Part shown: positions 17,532 to 25,833 of the stretch, piece after piece | How positions within the stretch are numbered: position 1 is the stretch's first letter | Layout: each line of letters begins with the position of its first letter | From: Deltaproteobacteria bacterium | Lineage (GTDB): Bacteria > Desulfobacterota > Syntrophia > Syntrophales > UBA5619 | Direction: 5' to 3' | Length of the DNA stretch: 64,000 nt | NCBI GenBank assembly: GCA_021372695.1 | Contig: JAJFTY010000038.1 | Location: forward strand, 1-64,000 | The notes under the pieces: generated by a model | The model's input: only the letters and a program-made list of their open reading frames with translations | Databases searched by the model: none | What the model was told of the DNA's origin: nothing | Translations under genes and position numbers: made by a program

Positions 17532-19400
17532 ATGAACCTCATCGCCTTTCTCGCGCCCGATGAGGAGATGCTCGCCATCGCCCGGGCCACGCTCGAACAC
17601 GCCCATCCCGAGGTTTTGCTGGAGCAGGGTCTGCTGAGCGCCGGGGTGCGCCAGGCCCGGGCGCTGGCGAGCAAGGGGGTGGAGATCGTCATCACCCGCG
17701 GGGGGACGGCCGCGGCGATCGATGAAGCCGGGCTGGGTCTGACCGTGGTGGAGGTGCCGATCACGGGGCTTGACATGATCCGGGCGCTGGAGGAGGCCAG
17801 GCGCCACGGCAGGCGCATCGCCGTGATTGCCTTTCCGTCGATGATCCTGGGCATCGACTCCCTGGCGCCGATCCTGGACATCGACTTGAGATGCTACCCG
17901 ATCGACAGTGAATTCAAGGCCGAGCCGGCCGTAGCCAAGGCCTTCCGGGAAGGGGCGGAGGTCTTCATCGGCGGCGTCATCACCGTGAAGGCCGGGGCGA
18001 AGCATCATCACCCCTGTGTGATGATCAAGAGCGGCGCCGAGGGGATCATCCAGGCGACCCTCGAGGCGAAACGCATCGCCGAGGCCAGACGTCTCGAAAA
18101 GGTGAAGAGCACGCTGTTCCAGGCGGTCTTGGATTACGCCTATGAGGGGATCGTCTCCATCGATCAGGACGGCCGGGTCGTCACCTTCAATCCGGAAGCC
18201 GAACGGATCACCCGGATCGACGCCGGGCGGACGATCGGCCGACCGATCCAGGAAACCCTGCCCCAGTTGAAACTCGAACGCCTTCTGACCACGGGGAAGG
18301 ACGAACTCGGCCAGGTCATCGACGTCGGAAGGGTCGGAATCCTCTGCAACAAGGTGCCGATCCGGGTGCAGGGGGCGACGATCGGCGCCGTGGCGGCCTT
18401 CCAGGACAGCGGCAGGATTCAGCAGTGGGAGGCGAACATCCGCAGAAAGATCTACGCCAAGGAGCACACGGCCGGCTTCACCTTCGACGACGTCATCGGC
18501 TCCAGCCGCCGGATCCGGCACTGCGTCTCCGTGGCCGAGCAGTTCGCTGCGTCCGACTCCTCCATCCTGATCTCCGGGGAGACGGGCACCGGGAAAGAGG
18601 TCTTCGCCCAGAGCATCCACAACGCGAGCAGACGGGGCCGGCAGCCCTTTGTCGCGATCAATTGCGCGGCGCTTCCCGTGCAGATCCTGGAGAGCGAGCT
18701 TTTCGGCTACGTAGGCGGCGCCTTCACCGGGGCCAGCGGCAAGGGAAAACCGGGCCTTCTCGAGGTCGCCCATGGCGGCACTCTCCTCCTTGACGAAATC
18801 GCGGAGATGGACGCCTCCCTCCAGAGCAAACTGCTCCGGGTCATTCAGGAGAGGAAGGTCATGCGTCTGGGAAGCGATAGAATCCAGCACACCGACATCC
18901 GCATCATCGCGGCCACCAATAAAAACCTCAAGGAACTCGTCGCTGCCAACCGCTTCCGCGCCGATCTCTACTACCGGCTGAACGTCCTGCGTCTCCACCT
19001 TCCGCCGCTGCGAGACCGGTCCGAGGACATCGAGCTCTACGCCCAAACCTTTCTGGAGCGGCAGGGCGTCGTCCTCCGTCGGCGTCTGAAATTCAGCCCG
19101 GCGGCCAGAGAGATCCTCGTCCGGCACCCCTGGCCCGGAAATGTTCGCGAGTTGCAGAACATGATCGAACGGATCGCCGCGGTCTGCACGCAGGACACCG
19201 TTCAGGCGGAGATGGTTCGCCAGATGATGAGGGAGGATGACGTGGACGAACCTTTCCGGACCGACTTCAAGGCCACCTCGACCGAGACGATCCGGCAGGC
19301 GCTGATCGATGCGCGGGGCAAGCAGACGGAGGCGGCCCGGAGCCTCGGCATCAGCCGGTCGACCCTCTGGCGCCGGATGAAGAGTCTCGGCCTGCGCTGA
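17532..19400 (+). CDS. PrpR-like sigma54-dependent activator of the tartrate locus
   Basis: A 622-residue enhancer-binding protein with the same plan as the one at 697-2655. It has a PrpR N-terminal sensor (about 1-180; VITRGGTAAAI, VVEVPITGLDM), a PAS domain (about 190-295), and an AAA+ core with GETGTGKE (349-356), GAFTGA (396-401) and Walker B GGTLLLDE (415-422). The Fis-type HTH ends ARSLGISRSTLWRRM. ATG 17532 follows AGGAGG directly. The gene lies between two -24/-12 promoters, one facing each way, so it probably drives both the dehydrogenase-tct operon and tarD. The inducer is presumably tartrate or a product of it. The two PrpR-like proteins of this window differ clearly in sequence and are likely to sense different ligands. 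Confidence 0.93.
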   Translation: MNLIAFLAPDEEMLAIARATLEHAHPEVLLEQGLLSAGVRQARALASKGVEIVITRGGTAAAIDEAGLGLTVVEVPITGLDMIRALEEARRHGRRIAVIAFPSMILGIDSLAPILDIDLRCYPIDSEFKAEPAVAKAFREGAEVFIGGVITVKAGAKHHHPCVMIKSGAEGIIQATLEAKRIAEARRLEKVKSTLFQAVLDYAYEGIVSIDQDGRVVTFNPEAERITRIDAGRTIGRPIQETLPQLKLERLLTTGKDELGQVIDVGRVGILCNKVPIRVQGATIGAVAAFQDSGRIQQWEANIRRKIYAKEHTAGFTFDDVIGSSRRIRHCVSVAEQFAASDSSILISGETGTGKEVFAQSIHNASRRGRQPFVAINCAALPVQILESELFGYVGGAFTGASGKGKPGLLEVAHGGTLLLDEIAEMDASLQSKLLRVIQERKVMRLGSDRIQHTDIRIIAATNKNLKELVAANRFRADLYYRLNVLRLHLPPLRDRSEDIELYAQTFLERQGVVLRRRLKFSPAAREILVRHPWPGNVRELQNMIERIAAVCTQDTVQAEMVRQMMREDDVDEPFRTDFKATSTETIRQALIDARGKQTEAARSLGISRSTLWRRMKSLGLR

Positions 19401-19454
19401 AGCCGCCTGCCGGCCTGGCTTGACACCCATAGACCGTTATGATAGGCCGCGCCG

Positions 19455-19470
19455 CGGCATGAGTATTGCA
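19455..19470 (+). promoter_or_regulatory. sigma54 promoter of tarD
   Basis: CGGCATGAGTATTGCA has GG (19456-19457) and GC (19468-19469) 10 bases apart, with the GGCA and TTGCA blocks intact. Transcription should begin near 19481, 52 bases before the tarD ATG. Confidence 0.75.
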
Positions 19471-19532
19471 ATATCGCAGAAACTATTCAGATTGAGGACG
19501 TCCATTTGGACGGGAAGAGAGGGAGATACTAT

Positions 19533-20699
19533 ATGCGCATCGTAAAAATCGAAGAAAAGACCGCCTCTATTGCTTCGGAAATCCGCAACGCCTACATCGA
19601 CTTCAGCAAGATGACCATCTCGGTGCTCGCCCTGCATACGGATGTGATCCGCGACGGCCGGCCGGTCGTCGGCTACGGTTTCAATTCGAACGGCCGCTAT
19701 GCCCAGGGGGCCCTGCTGCGGGAGCGGTTCATCCCCAGGATCCTGGAGGCCGATCCAAAGAAACTGATCCGTCCGGAGGGCGACAACCTGGACCCGTTCG
19801 CGATCTGGGACGTCATGATGTCCAACGAAAAGCCCGGAGGCCACGGCGAACGGTCGGTGGCCGTGGGGGTGATCGACATGGCCGTCTGGGATGCGGTGGC
19901 GAAGATCGCGGGCCTTCCCCTCTACCGTCTGCTTGCGGACCGGTATCGCGGCGGCCAGGCCGATGAAAAGGTGTTCGTCTATGCGGCCGGAGGCTACTAC
20001 TATCCCGGGAAGGATCTCGGCGCCCTGAAGGCGGAGATGCAGGGGTATCTCGACACGGGCTACCGGGTCGTGAAGATGAAAATCGCCGGCGCCGATCTCA
20101 AGGAGGACCTGCGGCGCATCGGGTGCGTGCTCGACCTGGTCGGAGAGGGGGAGCGGCTGGCTGTGGACGCCAACGGCCGTTTCGCCCTCCCGGCCGCGGT
20201 CGCCTGCGGAGAGGCCATTGCACCCCTGGGACTCCGCTGGTACGAGGAGCCGCTCGATCCCCTGGACTATGCCGCCCATGCGGAACTGGCCCGGGGCTAT
20301 TCAGGCCCGCTCGCGACGGGCGAGAACCTCTTCTCCCACCAGGACGTACGGAACCTTCTACGCCATGGCGGGCTCCGTCCGGATCGGGATATCCTGCAGA
20401 TGGACCCGGTCCTCTCCTACGGGCTCGTCGAATATCTCCGGATACAGGAGGTGCTCAAAGCCAACGGCTGGTCGGCGCGCCGGTGCATCCCCCACGGCGG
20501 TCATCAGTTCGCCCTCAATCTTGCGGCCGGCCTGGGACTGGGAGGAAATGAATCCTATCCGCACGTCTTCGCCCCGTTCGGCGGATTCGCCGACACCACG
20601 CCGATCGTGGATGGCTATATCGGGCTTCCGCAGATCCCGGGCATCGGCTTCGAGGAAAAATCGAAGCTCATCGATCTCTTCCGTTCGCTCTTCCCCTGA
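19533..20699 (+). CDS. tarD: D(-)-tartrate dehydratase (enolase superfamily)
   Basis: A 388-residue enolase-superfamily enzyme that dehydrates D-tartrate to oxaloacetate. From memory of the characterised Bradyrhizobium TarD, whole blocks agree: RNAYIDF, VVGYGFNSNGRY, NEKPGGHGERSVAVG, AAGGYYYPGK, ATGENLFSHQD and CIPHGGHQ. Catalytic and metal residues fall one position earlier than in that enzyme: K183, D212, E238, E264 and H321. ATG 19533 (MRIVKIEEKT) follows GGGAGA; nine codons further upstream are open but lack support. The gene has its own sigma54 promoter and follows the activator gene. It converges on an ABC transporter operon, with a small CCCCG-CCT-CGGGG hairpin at 20754-20766 between them. 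Confidence 0.93.
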   Translation: MRIVKIEEKTASIASEIRNAYIDFSKMTISVLALHTDVIRDGRPVVGYGFNSNGRYAQGALLRERFIPRILEADPKKLIRPEGDNLDPFAIWDVMMSNEKPGGHGERSVAVGVIDMAVWDAVAKIAGLPLYRLLADRYRGGQADEKVFVYAAGGYYYPGKDLGALKAEMQGYLDTGYRVVKMKIAGADLKEDLRRIGCVLDLVGEGERLAVDANGRFALPAAVACGEAIAPLGLRWYEEPLDPLDYAAHAELARGYSGPLATGENLFSHQDVRNLLRHGGLRPDRDILQMDPVLSYGLVEYLRIQEVLKANGWSARRCIPHGGHQFALNLAAGLGLGGNESYPHVFAPFGGFADTTPIVDGYIGLPQIPGIGFEEKSKLIDLFRSLFP

Positions 20700-20773
20700 G
20701 CCCGCCCGCTCGCCCCCACGGCCCACTGCGGGGGAAGGAGGGTAAAGAGGATGCCCCGCCTCGGGGAAGCGAC

Positions 20774-21676
20774 TCACTTGGTTGCGGGATTTCCGGTATC
20801 GGACGCGTCGGCTGAAGCGGCACGCTCCTCCCGCTGCCAGGGCATGAGCCGCCTTTCCAGCGCCTGGAGTCCGCTCGTGAAGAGCGCCCCGAGGATCATG
20901 ATGACGACCAGGCCCGCGAACATGTTCTCCGTGAGCAGCGTCTGCCACGAGAACCAGATGAGATAGCCCAGGCCGTACTTGGCAGCCACGAACTCGGCCG
21001 CGATGATGACGATGAGCGATGTGCCCAGGCTGAGCCGGAGCCCCGAGAAAATGATGGGCAGGGCGCCCGGAATGACGATATGGCGGAACATCTGGACGCG
21101 GTTCGCCCCGTAGTTCCGTCCGGCCTCGAAGAAGATGGGCTCGATGTCGCGGACGCCGGCCGTGGTGTTGATCAGCACCAGAAAGAAGGAGGCGATCGCC
21201 ACGATGACGATTTTGCTGATCTCGCCGATGCCGAAGACCAGCATGACGAGCGGCAGGATGGCGATCTTGGGGAGCACATAGACGGCCGAAATGACCGGGT
21301 CGAGTGCGACGCGGACGGTCCGGTTCATGCCCATGACCACCCCGAGGATGACGCCGGGCACGGCGCCCAGCAAGAATCCCGAAAAGATCCGGAAGAGGCT
21401 GACCCATAGATGCCCCTCTTCGAACACCTTCAACGCCCCGGCCCAGTCTCCGGCGGCGATTATGCCCGGCAGAAGCCACAGCTTTCCCATCAGCTCGCCA
21501 TCGACCGTGAGCTGGTACAGGGCGACGGCCACGGCATGAGGGGCCGGGAAGAACCGCTGGTCGAGCCAGTTCAACCCCACCGCAAGCTCCCAGAGGGCGA
21601 GCAGCAGGATCGGGAAGCCGATGGAGAGAAGCCTGTCCCGGGTATCGGTGTCGAGGTGCGCGTTCGGTCGGCTCAT
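20774..21676 (-). CDS. ABC transporter permease (SsuC/TauC-like)
   Basis: A 300-residue inner-membrane permease with about six hydrophobic segments and the binding-protein-dependent transport signature EAGRNYGANRVQMFRHIVIPGALP, the EAA loop that contacts the ATPase. It belongs to the nitrate/sulfonate/taurine group. Its start codon overlaps the ATPase stop by four bases (21673-21676), so the two are translationally coupled. It is last in a four-gene minus-strand operon. The substrate is unknown; aromatic or sulfonated acids and thiamine precursors are usual for this group. Confidence 0.92.
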   Translation of the reverse strand: MSRPNAHLDTDTRDRLLSIGFPILLLALWELAVGLNWLDQRFFPAPHAVAVALYQLTVDGELMGKLWLLPGIIAAGDWAGALKVFEEGHLWVSLFRIFSGFLLGAVPGVILGVVMGMNRTVRVALDPVISAVYVLPKIAILPLVMLVFGIGEISKIVIVAIASFFLVLINTTAGVRDIEPIFFEAGRNYGANRVQMFRHIVIPGALPIIFSGLRLSLGTSLIVIIAAEFVAAKYGLGYLIWFSWQTLLTENMFAGLVVIMILGALFTSGLQALERRLMPWQREERAASADASDTGNPATK

Positions 21677-22452
21677 TGCTGCTGCTCCATGGTTCGTTCC
21701 ACCTCTCCCTTCAGGCTCTCCCAGATGGTATAGGCCAGGGATGCGAATTCGGGTGAACTGGTCAGATGAAAGCTTCGGGGGCGGGTGAAGGGAACGGCGA
21801 ATTCCGCCTTCTTCATGCCGGGGTGGGCGGTCATCAGGATGACCCGGTCGCCCAGCAGGACCGCCTCCTCGATGCTGTGGGTGATGTAGACGACGGTTTT
21901 GCCCGACGCCTCCCAGATGCGGATCAACTCCTCCTGGAGGACGGCCCGGGTCTGGGCATCCAGGGCCCCGAGCGGTTCGTCCATGAGCAGGATCTCCGGA
22001 TCGTTCGCGAAGGCCCGCGCGATGCTCACCCGCTGTTTCATGCCGCCGGAGAGCTGATGGGGATAGCAGTCGGCGAACTTGATCAGGCCGACCTTCCGGA
22101 GCCAGTCGCAGGCCCTCTTCCGCCGTTCCATCCGGGAAACGCCGCGCATTTCCAGTCCGAAGGCGACGTTGTCGCTGACGGTCTTCCAGGGGAAGATGGC
22201 ATACTCCTGGAAGACGATGCTCTGGAGCGGAACGCCCGGGGCGCCCGGCATGAGAAGGATCTCGCCGGAGCTCGGTTCGATCAGCCCTCCGAGGATCCGG
22301 AGGAAGGTCGACTTCCCGCAGCCCGACGGGCCCACGATGCAGACGAATTCTCCCTCCTGCACGTCGAGGGAGAAGTCGCGGAGTGCCGGGACCGGACCGT
22401 TCCCGGATGGATAAACCTTCGTGATGGCGGTGGCCTTGATCTTCAGCGGCAT
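21673..22452 (-). CDS. ABC transporter ATP-binding protein (SsuB/TauB-like)
   Basis: A 259-residue ATPase. Walker A is GPSGCGKS, the Q loop lies in VFQEYAIFPWKTV, the signature is LSGGMKQRVSIARAF, Walker B is ILLMDEPLGALDAQTR, and the switch His is in YITHSIEEAV. All elements needed for hydrolysis are intact. It powers the permease encoded immediately downstream and receives ligand through the binding protein encoded upstream. Confidence 0.95.
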   Translation of the reverse strand: MPLKIKATAITKVYPSGNGPVPALRDFSLDVQEGEFVCIVGPSGCGKSTFLRILGGLIEPSSGEILLMPGAPGVPLQSIVFQEYAIFPWKTVSDNVAFGLEMRGVSRMERRKRACDWLRKVGLIKFADCYPHQLSGGMKQRVSIARAFANDPEILLMDEPLGALDAQTRAVLQEELIRIWEASGKTVVYITHSIEEAVLLGDRVILMTAHPGMKKAEFAVPFTRPRSFHLTSSPEFASLAYTIWESLKGEVERTMEQQQ

Positions 22453-22527
22453 GAAATCATACCCCTATCCCGCGCGCAAACGCGCTTCTTTGGTGCGATC
22501 GTATCCTTTCGCAGCGGCCGGCCCGAG

Positions 22528-23541
22528 TCAGGGCTTGAAGGGGCCGAGCACCTTCACGGCGTTCGTCGCGAAGGAGCTGTCTGCCATCTTCTCCTCCGGG
22601 ATCTGGTTCGCGTAGTTCGTCCAGCCGGCCCAGCGGAAGATCTCCTCCATGTTCTTGATGCTGTCGGTATCCACCTTGAGGTCAGGATCGAACACCTGGG
22701 GCTTTCCCGCCCGGATCGCCGCCTCCGTGGAGGTGACGTATTTGAGGTAGCCCTTCATGTTGGCCGGGTCGAGATACCGGCTCCCCTGCATGGCCCGGGA
22801 TCCCTTGACCAGCGCTATCATGAACCTTTTCGCCGTGTCGGGATGCTCCTTGATGAATTTCCCCGAATACATGAAGACGGTCGTCATGGCGCCGGGAGCC
22901 ATATCCTTGGTCAGCAGAACGCCCTTGCCTCCGCTGAGGATCTGGTCGGAGTAGGGGGGGCCGACCAGGGCGGCGTCCACCGAGCCCTTCTCGATCGCCA
23001 GCGGCATGTCGGGGTTGGCCAGATTCACGATCTCGATATCCTTCACCGTGAGTCCCGCATCCTTGAGCGCCCGGGCGACGAAATAGGCGCCCGTCGTTCC
23101 CGGTCCTCCGGCCAGGGCGACCTTCATCCCCTTCAGATCGGCCACCGACTTCACCTTTCCGGAATCCTTGAGCTCCTTCCGGACGATGATGATGGTGGGC
23201 CCGTCTTTCATGGGCTGTACCGCGGCCGATCCGACGATCCTGAGGTCGAACCCCTTGTTGAAGGCGTTGAAAGTGGAGGCCCCGATGCCGATTCCTCCGG
23301 CGTCGAGTGAGCCCTGGGCCAGAAAAGCCATCGCCTCGGTTCCGGAGGCGACCTTCTGCATGTCCACCTCGATGTTCTGTTCCTTCATGAACCCGCGCTC
23401 GATGGCCAGGTAGAGGGGTGCAAAATTCATGATGGCGACGTAGGCGGCTTTCACTTTTTCGGCAGCGGCGGCCGGACCGGAAAAGGAGGCCAGAAGCGCC
23501 AAGACGATGATCGGGGCGAGAAACTTCAGTTTACGATTCAT
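22528..23541 (-). CDS. ABC transporter substrate-binding protein (SsuA/NMT1-like)
   Basis: A 337-residue periplasmic protein with a signal peptide (MNRKLKFLAPIIVLALLASFSGPAAAAEK). The mature part has KAAYVAIMNFAPLYLAIERGFMKE, typical of NMT1/SsuA folds, and MKVALAGGPGTTGAYF in the ligand cleft. ATG 23541 has AAGGAG six bases upstream; the longer open frame in front is not supported. A 75-base gap leads to the ATPase gene. The ligand is not predictable. Confidence 0.9.
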   Translation of the reverse strand: MNRKLKFLAPIIVLALLASFSGPAAAAEKVKAAYVAIMNFAPLYLAIERGFMKEQNIEVDMQKVASGTEAMAFLAQGSLDAGGIGIGASTFNAFNKGFDLRIVGSAAVQPMKDGPTIIIVRKELKDSGKVKSVADLKGMKVALAGGPGTTGAYFVARALKDAGLTVKDIEIVNLANPDMPLAIEKGSVDAALVGPPYSDQILSGGKGVLLTKDMAPGAMTTVFMYSGKFIKEHPDTAKRFMIALVKGSRAMQGSRYLDPANMKGYLKYVTSTEAAIRAGKPQVFDPDLKVDTDSIKNMEEIFRWAGWTNYANQIPEEKMADSSFATNAVKVLGPFKP

Positions 23542-23682
23542 TGTCAGCTCCTTATGTACAGGGTGTCGCGTGTTGTGAGTAAGCCCGCAGCTGCAAGGGT
23601 CGGTCCCGCAGGAAAGCGGAACACGGCGGAACGCAGCCGGGCGATTTCGGGCCGCGGGGAAAAGGGCCAATCCTCCTGGCCC

Positions 23683-24057
23683 TTAAGCCTTCTCGATCCT
23701 GATCTTCCCGGCGCCCTTGGCCTCGCGGAGTTGCTTCGCGTCGCCGGTGATCCGGCCGATCAGACAGACCGGACTCGCCGGTACGGGGTCCGCACCCGAA
23801 CTCATCGGGGTAGGCCCGAAGAAGATGGCCATCGCATTTCCGGGCGGCCAGAAGCCGATATCGCCGACCTTGACGCTGGACGTGGCCGTCTCGTCGAGCC
23901 CCGATCGGACGGGGATCCCGAAATAGAACTCGTCGCCCCACACGTTCGGCGATGTTTCGATGGGGAGCTTTCCGGCGATCGTTTTGGCGAGTTCCGTATC
24001 GGCCAGCTCCGCTGAAATGGTGATCTTGCCTGCGGTAATTTTGATGGGCGTGGACAT
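23683..24057 (-). CDS. cyclophilin-like fold protein (TM1367/DUF369-like)
   Basis: A 124-residue protein starting MSTPIKITAGKITISAEL, with SPNVWGDEFYFGIPV and VKVGDIGFWPPGNAMAIFFGPTP. These are hallmarks of the small cyclophilin-like beta-barrel family exemplified by Thermotoga TM1367. The family lacks the prolyl-isomerase active-site arginine, and its function is unknown. Here it is the first gene of the ABC operon, 141 bases before the binding protein, which suggests a role in handling the imported ligand. GGAGGAGG precedes ATG 24057. Confidence 0.75.
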   Translation of the reverse strand: MSTPIKITAGKITISAELADTELAKTIAGKLPIETSPNVWGDEFYFGIPVRSGLDETATSSVKVGDIGFWPPGNAMAIFFGPTPMSSGADPVPASPVCLIGRITGDAKQLREAKGAGKIRIEKA

Positions 24058-24481
24058 GACGTTGCCTCCTCCTTTCGACCGGGAGTTCGTCCCGCGATAG
24101 CCCCGCCGTGCCAGCGCGACCTTCCCTTTCCTCAGCGCCTTGGCGGCGGCTGGGGGATCATAGGTCGGTCTTGAAAATATTTCAACCATTTCCTCGCGCA
24201 CGATTTTTTTCGTCGAAGAAAGGGCTTGCAATGGGGGGTGAGTTCCATTATAGAAGGCGGCGAAACGGGACGGCTACCCTGTATACGGCGGACACACTTT
24301 AAGTTTATAAATCATTCAAACTAGTTAAGCGGTCTCTGCCGAGGCGAAGGCATGCAATGCCGACGCAATAACCGATGCGCTCCGATACGGCAGGCGCGGC
24401 GGTTTCATGATCTTTTCAGGCACAATCATCGACCACTCCCCTGCCCGAATCGGCAGGGAAAAAAGCGGAAGGGGTTTCATC
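24058..24481. promoter_or_regulatory. divergent intergenic region between ABC and V-ATPase operons
   Basis: 424 bases without a convincing gene. A TATAAT box on the minus strand (within TTCTATAATGG, about 24250) could serve the ABC operon, but its -35 is poor. On the plus strand TTGCAA, a 17-base spacer and TATAGA in the same spot could serve the V-ATPase operon. The segment 24300-24330 is unusually AT-rich. Promoter assignment is tentative. Confidence 0.35.
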
Positions 24482-25102
24482 ATGGCGAAGACGTTGGGAG
24501 ACATCACGACTGAATTGACGGAAAAGGTCCTTGCACCCGCAAAGGCCGAGGCAGAGAATCTCCTGAGCGCAGCCCGCGCCGAAGCCGGCAGGACCACCGC
24601 GGCCGCGCAGGCGGAAGCGGATCGGATCCGCGAGGCGGCGAGACGGGATGCCGACAACCTCCGGAAACAGATGACCGTCGACCTCGATACGGCAGCCCGC
24701 AACTTCCTCATCATGGTCGAAGAACGCTTGGAAGGGGCCGTGGTCGATCCCGTGATCGAGGAGAACCTCAAACCGCTGTTGTCCGACCGTGAATTCCTGG
24801 CCAAGATGATCGAAGAGCTCATCGCCGGCTTTAACCGGCAGGGCGGCCGTGAACACAGCATCGAAATCCTCCTCCCCGAAGCGAGACGGGCTGAACTCGA
24901 AACCTGGTTCTTGCAGAAGTTCCGCGGCCGGCTTGCCCAGCCGCTGGAGATCCGCTTTACCGACAAGATCTCCTTCGGCTTCAAGATCGGCGAAGCCGGC
25001 TCTGGAAGCCACATCAACTTCAGCGACGGCCTGGTCCAGGTCTTTTCCGAGTTCTGCTCCCCCCGGTTCCGCAAGCACTTCTTCGCGGGGAAGGAGTCGT
25101 AA
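24482..25102 (+). CDS. V-type ATPase subunit E
   Basis: A 206-residue peripheral-stalk subunit. Residues about 1-85 form the long Ala/Glu/Arg-rich helix (AEAENLLSAARAEAGRTTAAAQAEADRIREAARRD, shown here in part) expected of subunit E, and the C-terminal half is the globular head-binding domain (ELIAGFNRQGG, HINFSDGLVQVFSEF). ATG 24482 follows GGAAGGGG. It opens the operon and lies seven bases before the DUF2764 gene. It links the catalytic head to the membrane sector together with subunit I. Confidence 0.85.
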   Translation: MAKTLGDITTELTEKVLAPAKAEAENLLSAARAEAGRTTAAAQAEADRIREAARRDADNLRKQMTVDLDTAARNFLIMVEERLEGAVVDPVIEENLKPLLSDREFLAKMIEELIAGFNRQGGREHSIEILLPEARRAELETWFLQKFRGRLAQPLEIRFTDKISFGFKIGEAGSGSHINFSDGLVQVFSEFCSPRFRKHFFAGKES

Positions 25103-25108
25103 CGGCCG

Positions 25109-25831
25109 ATGGGGGCTTACTACTTCCTCATATGCCTGCTGCCGCCCCTGCCGTCCAGCCAGGGCGATAAGCTTTCCCTTCCCTTTTCGGAACTGTCCCG
25201 AATGGTCCGGCGCCACATCTTGCCCGCCGACGAAGCTCTCCTCAAGGGCCACCTTGCCGTGATCGATGCGGCCAATTTCGAACATCGCGAACAGGGCAGA
25301 GACCTTTTCCTGGAGGGGGGGAGTATAAGCCGGGAGGATCTGGAGGCCGGAAGGAACCTTCCCGAGTTCATCAGGACGTTCCAGGAGGAGAAGGAACGGG
25401 GGATCAGGCGCGTCCATCTCCATGACCGTCTCTGGGAGCTCTGTTATGAGGAACTCCTGCGTCTGGCCGAGAAGACAGGTTGCCGCTTCCTGCTCGATTA
25501 CATTCCCTGGGAGATCGAACTTCGCAACCGCCTGACGGCACTGCGCCTCCGGGAAGGCTCAGGGAACGTCGAGGAGCACGCGGTGCTGCCCGGGATCCGG
25601 AACTTCGATTTCACGGCCCTGCTCTCGCAGATCGAGGCGCAGAAGAATCCCCTTGCCGTGGAGCGTTATCTCGACGGCGAGCGTCTGAAGCAGATCTATC
25701 ATTGTCAGGGGAACGATCCCTTCTCTCTGGATGCGCTTCTGGCCTATGTTTCCCGCGCCATGATTTACGGCCGCTGGGAGAAGCTGCAGGAGCCCTATGA
25801 CATGAAAAACTTTCTATACGGCGGAGGTTGA
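25109..25831 (+). CDS. DUF2764 protein, probable C-like subunit of V-type ATPase
   Basis: A 240-residue protein beginning MGAYYFLICLLPPLP, the conserved DUF2764 opening. The family is known from V-ATPase operons of chlamydiae, spirochaetes and similar bacteria, always between E and A, where archaeal-type operons carry subunit C. It has no clear membrane segments and many Leu/Glu-rich helices, matching a helical C/d-like collar subunit. The assignment as C-equivalent is inference from position. Its stop overlaps a TTG that is too close to the Shine-Dalgarno to be the start of subunit A. Confidence 0.8.
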   Translation: MGAYYFLICLLPPLPSSQGDKLSLPFSELSRMVRRHILPADEALLKGHLAVIDAANFEHREQGRDLFLEGGSISREDLEAGRNLPEFIRTFQEEKERGIRRVHLHDRLWELCYEELLRLAEKTGCRFLLDYIPWEIELRNRLTALRLREGSGNVEEHAVLPGIRNFDFTALLSQIEAQKNPLAVERYLDGERLKQIYHCQGNDPFSLDALLAYVSRAMIYGRWEKLQEPYDMKNFLYGGG

Positions 25832-25833
25832 AC

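Noticed and set aside
17499..19430. Open frame of about 640 codons on the minus strand
   Set aside because: It is antisense to the PrpR-like activator, whose motifs are unambiguous; no motif on the reverse strand.
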